Assembly: GCA_945888895.1 (NCBI GenBank)
Contig: CAMDAY010000098.1
Location: 1-7,795, forward strand
Reading direction: 5' to 3'
From: Dehalococcoides mccartyi
Lineage (GTDB): Bacteria > Chloroflexota > Dehalococcoidia > UBA2979
DNA length: 7,795 nucleotides
The number at the start of each line of letters is the position of its first letter. The first letter of the stretch is position 1. Shown in pieces: positions 6,054-7,795 of the stretch. The translations under genes were made by a program, and so were the position numbers. The notes below the pieces were generated by a model that worked only from the letters and a program-made list of their open reading frames with translations, did no database searches and was not told the DNA's origin.

Positions 6054-6528
6054 ATGGCCGCTGGGGATGAGATGGGATTCGTCGCCGCCACGCTCGGCTT
6101 CCAGCGCGCGTGGGCGGAGATGGGGGTCGACGCGAAGCGCGCGCTGGGCCCGAAGGCGCCCGTGGTGTTCGACCAGCTCGACGGTCTGGACGTCAACGTG
6201 GCCGTGAACTCCACCGCGCTGCAGCCGATGCAACTGCCTGTGGTCATGCCCCTGCCGAAAATCGAGGTAGTCCCGCTGGTCCGGCCGATGGACTTCCAGA
6301 TCACGATGCCGACGAACATCCCGACCGGTCCGCAAGGCAGCGTTGGCCTGCCTCCGGGCAGTATCCCGTCGCCGGGTGCCACACCCCCGGCGGGGCTGTC
6401 TCCTGGCATGACTATCCCGCCCGGCTTCGTCCCGCCGACGGGGGGGCGTCCCCGCTTCCGGAACGTCACTGCCTCCGGGGCTCACGCTCCCGCCAGGGTT
6501 CACGTTGCCGCCGGGGTTCGCCCCGTAG
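6054..6528 (+). CDS. Pro-Gly hexapeptide-repeat protein of unknown function, frameshifted at a G7 run
   Basis: Frame from ATG 6054 (others: TTG 6042, ATG 6072). A helical N-terminal part (GDEMGFVAATLGFQRAWAEM) leads to a Val/Pro/Met-rich middle (LPVVMPLPKIEVVPLVRPMD) and a repetitive tail of LPPG, PSPG and IPPG units. At the seven Gs 6440-6446 the frame breaks. Removing one G continues the pattern in the next frame (TSLPPG, LTLPPG, FTLPPG, FAP) to TAG 6526-6528, giving about 157 residues. The uncorrected frame instead runs on with no repeat, antisense to the glycosyltransferase, to 6788. There is no signal peptide, and codon bias is strong up to the G run. Coding-like sequence (QRARLEQDLRSAM) continues upstream of the ATG with no stop until TAA 6006, so the true 5' end may be lost. 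I do not recognise a family. Pro-Gly tails of this type are often extended and disordered. Confidence 0.6.
6440..6446 (+). other. Homopolymer of seven Gs that breaks the PPG-repeat frame
   Basis: Seven consecutive Gs. With six, the repeat frame upstream joins the repeat frame downstream exactly. This is either a length-call error, a natural one-base insertion or a slippage site. Confidence 0.7.
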
Positions 6529-6591
6529 GTCGAGCCATCCGCTTCGCTGACCTTCCCGACCCACTCACTCCAGTGCCGACGCCAGCCGTGT

Positions 6592-7795
6592 CTACGGTCG
6601 CTCCTCGTCGGCGCGTCCCTCGCGATGCTCCGCGCCGAGGACGAGGCTCCCTGTGCCGAGGACGGCGAGCACCCATACCGCCGCCGGCACGGCGAACTGC
6701 ACGATCACCGGGGCGATCAACGCCTCGAACGGCTCGAACCCCCAGTCGTATCGATAGTGCTCGACGAGGTCGGGGAAGAGGTTGCTGACCGTGATCGCGA
6801 GGAATAGCGCGATGCCCGCCCGCGTGGGGTAGAGCGCGATCAGTGTGGCGGGCCACAGCATGTACCACGGGCGGAACCACCCGCTCGCGAACAGGAGATA
6901 GAAGAACATCAGGTGGAAGCACGCGACCACCAGCGAATCGAAGCCCCGTCGCGCGTGCCAGGTGGACGCGGCGGCGACGAGCAGGACGATGGTGGCGGTG
7001 AGCCTTCGGGCCAGGTTGGCGTCGGTGGTCCCCTGTACTTCGCCGGATAGCAGTGAGCGCAACACGTCCGGGGTGGACGTGATCATCAGGCCCGTCTGGA
7101 GCAGGACCCCGTCGAACGTCGCCATGCCCACCCAGAAGGGCGCATAGGCGAGCACCGGGAGTGCCGCACCCAGTGCGAGGCCCGGTGCCAGTGCGCGAGC
7201 CCGGTCCAGGGGGCGGCCCTCGAGGGAGGTCCAGGCGTAGATCAGGAACGGCGGGCCCAGGATCGCCGGAATGAACTTGATCAGGACTGACACCGACAGC
7301 AAGACGAACAGTGCGGTCCACGCGCGTCTTTGCGCGGCCAGGAGCGCCAGCAGCACGAAGAACATCATCACGAGGTCGTTGTGTCCGTTCCCGACCACGC
7401 GCAGCAGCACGTATGGGTTCCAGGCGAACAGCACGAACGCGAACACCTGCCAGCCCGGGAACGTCGTCGCCACGATCCGGTAGATGAGCCATCCACAGCC
7501 GAGGAGGCTTGCCGCTGCCAGCACCTTGAACCCGATGAGCACCGCGAGGAGATGCTCCGTCGGCCTCATCAGCGGGACGAAGATGCCCGTCAGGAGCGTC
7601 CAGACGGGCCCGTACGGGGTGGGCTGGGTGTTCCAGCTGAACAGCAACGGGTAGTTCGTGTCGCCCGGAGGGACGACGAACGGGTTGTGGCCGAAGATCC
7701 ACGCCGTCCGAGCATCGGCATGGTAGTGAAAGAGATCCGAGGCGGCGTTCGGCGGGTACATCAGGACAAGTGCTCCCGCAAACAACACCGGGAAC
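6592..7795 (-). CDS. Polytopic GT-C-type glycosyltransferase, MptA/MptB or GT87-like (N-terminus beyond the window)
   Basis: 401 codons lie in the window, open to the edge. The GTG at 7788 is internal to a longer frame, so the start is probably outside. The protein is almost entirely hydrophobic, with roughly nine or more transmembrane helices. Numbering from 7788, the first large loop holds SDLFHYHADARTAWIFGHNP (17-36), with an acidic residue after a helix as in GT-C enzymes. PYGPVW (58-63), NGHND (134-138) and WFRPWYMLWP (304-313) are typical of polyprenyl-phosphate-sugar-dependent mannosyltransferases of the MptA/MptB and DUF2029/GT87 type. It should transfer a sugar from a lipid-linked donor to an envelope glycan or lipid on the outer face of the membrane. 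Acceptor and sugar cannot be told. The short charged tail (GAEHREGRADEERP) is probably cytoplasmic. It is convergent with the PPG-repeat gene, with 63 bases between stops and no clear hairpin. Confidence 0.85.
   Translation of the reverse strand, partial: FPVLFAGALVLMYPPNAASDLFHYHADARTAWIFGHNPFVVPPGDTNYPLLFSWNTQPTPYGPVWTLLTGIFVPLMRPTEHLLAVLIGFKVLAAASLLGCGWLIYRIVATTFPGWQVFAFVLFAWNPYVLLRVVGNGHNDLVMMFFVLLALLAAQRRAWTALFVLLSVSVLIKFIPAILGPPFLIYAWTSLEGRPLDRARALAPGLALGAALPVLAYAPFWVGMATFDGVLLQTGLMITSTPDVLRSLLSGEVQGTTDANLARRLTATIVLLVAAASTWHARRGFDSLVVACFHLMFFYLLFASGWFRPWYMLWPATLIALYPTRAGIALFLAITVSNLFPDLVEHYRYDWGFEPFEALIAPVIVQFAVPAAVWVLAVLGTGSLVLGAEHREGRADEERP

Noticed and set aside
6020..6469. Upstream part of the minus-strand frame leading into the MetE-like tail
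   Set aside because: It shows no methionine synthase features and lies antisense to the better-supported PPG-repeat gene.
6529..6788. Continuation of the PPG-repeat protein in its original frame
   Set aside because: The repeat pattern ends at the G run in this frame, the sequence becomes Arg-rich, and it is antisense to the glycosyltransferase.
6500..7702. Minus-strand open frame of 400 codons overlapping the glycosyltransferase
   Set aside because: It is Arg/Pro/Gly-rich and lacks membrane helices, while the neighbouring frame has the GT-C motifs.

Overview
The window is about 7.8 kb of GC-rich bacterial chromosome. High G/C at third codon positions, a cyclophilin on a Thr/Ser/Pro/Ala-rich linker and a long multi-GAF diguanylate cyclase fit Chloroflexota (Dehalococcoidia or a related class). 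That placement is an inference from style, because no universal marker gene is present. I found no mobile element, CRISPR array, phage gene or defence system.

Layout: (1) 1-75 is the 3' tail of an unknown plus-strand gene. A GC-rich palindrome follows. (2) 249-323 is tRNA-Arg(CCG) with encoded CCA and a promoter just upstream. (3) 422-1768 is a tight plus-strand pair of cyclophilin-type peptidyl-prolyl isomerases, the first membrane-anchored and the second without a signal, ending at a 12-bp perfect terminator hairpin (1811-1846). (4) 1925-2155 on the minus strand is a two-helix membrane protein of unknown function, divergent from the next gene. (5) 2244-5507 on the plus strand is a membrane-bound multi-GAF diguanylate cyclase with an intact GGDEF motif and an RxxD inhibitory site. 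It is cut in two by an in-frame TAA at 3144-3146 inside the first GAF domain. (6) About 5401-5859 is a small helical protein of unknown function overlapping the 3' end of the cyclase frame. (7) 5861-6019 on the minus strand is the C-terminal remnant of a MetE-type methionine synthase. It abuts, head to head, a plus-strand Pro-Gly-repeat protein (about 6054-6528) whose frame breaks in a run of seven Gs. (8) 6592-7795 on the minus strand is a polytopic GT-C-type glycosyltransferase, cut by the window edge.

Left and right parts look like ordinary intact housekeeping or envelope genes. The middle, about 3.1-6.5 kb, carries several lesions: a nonsense codon, a homopolymer frameshift, a truncated methionine synthase and one doubtful frame at a gene end. 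Either this is a decaying segment or the consensus has errors (draft or metagenome assembly). The sequence alone cannot separate these. No clear new multi-gene system is visible. The most distinctive items are the split cyclase and the PPG-hexapeptide protein with its slippage-prone G run.
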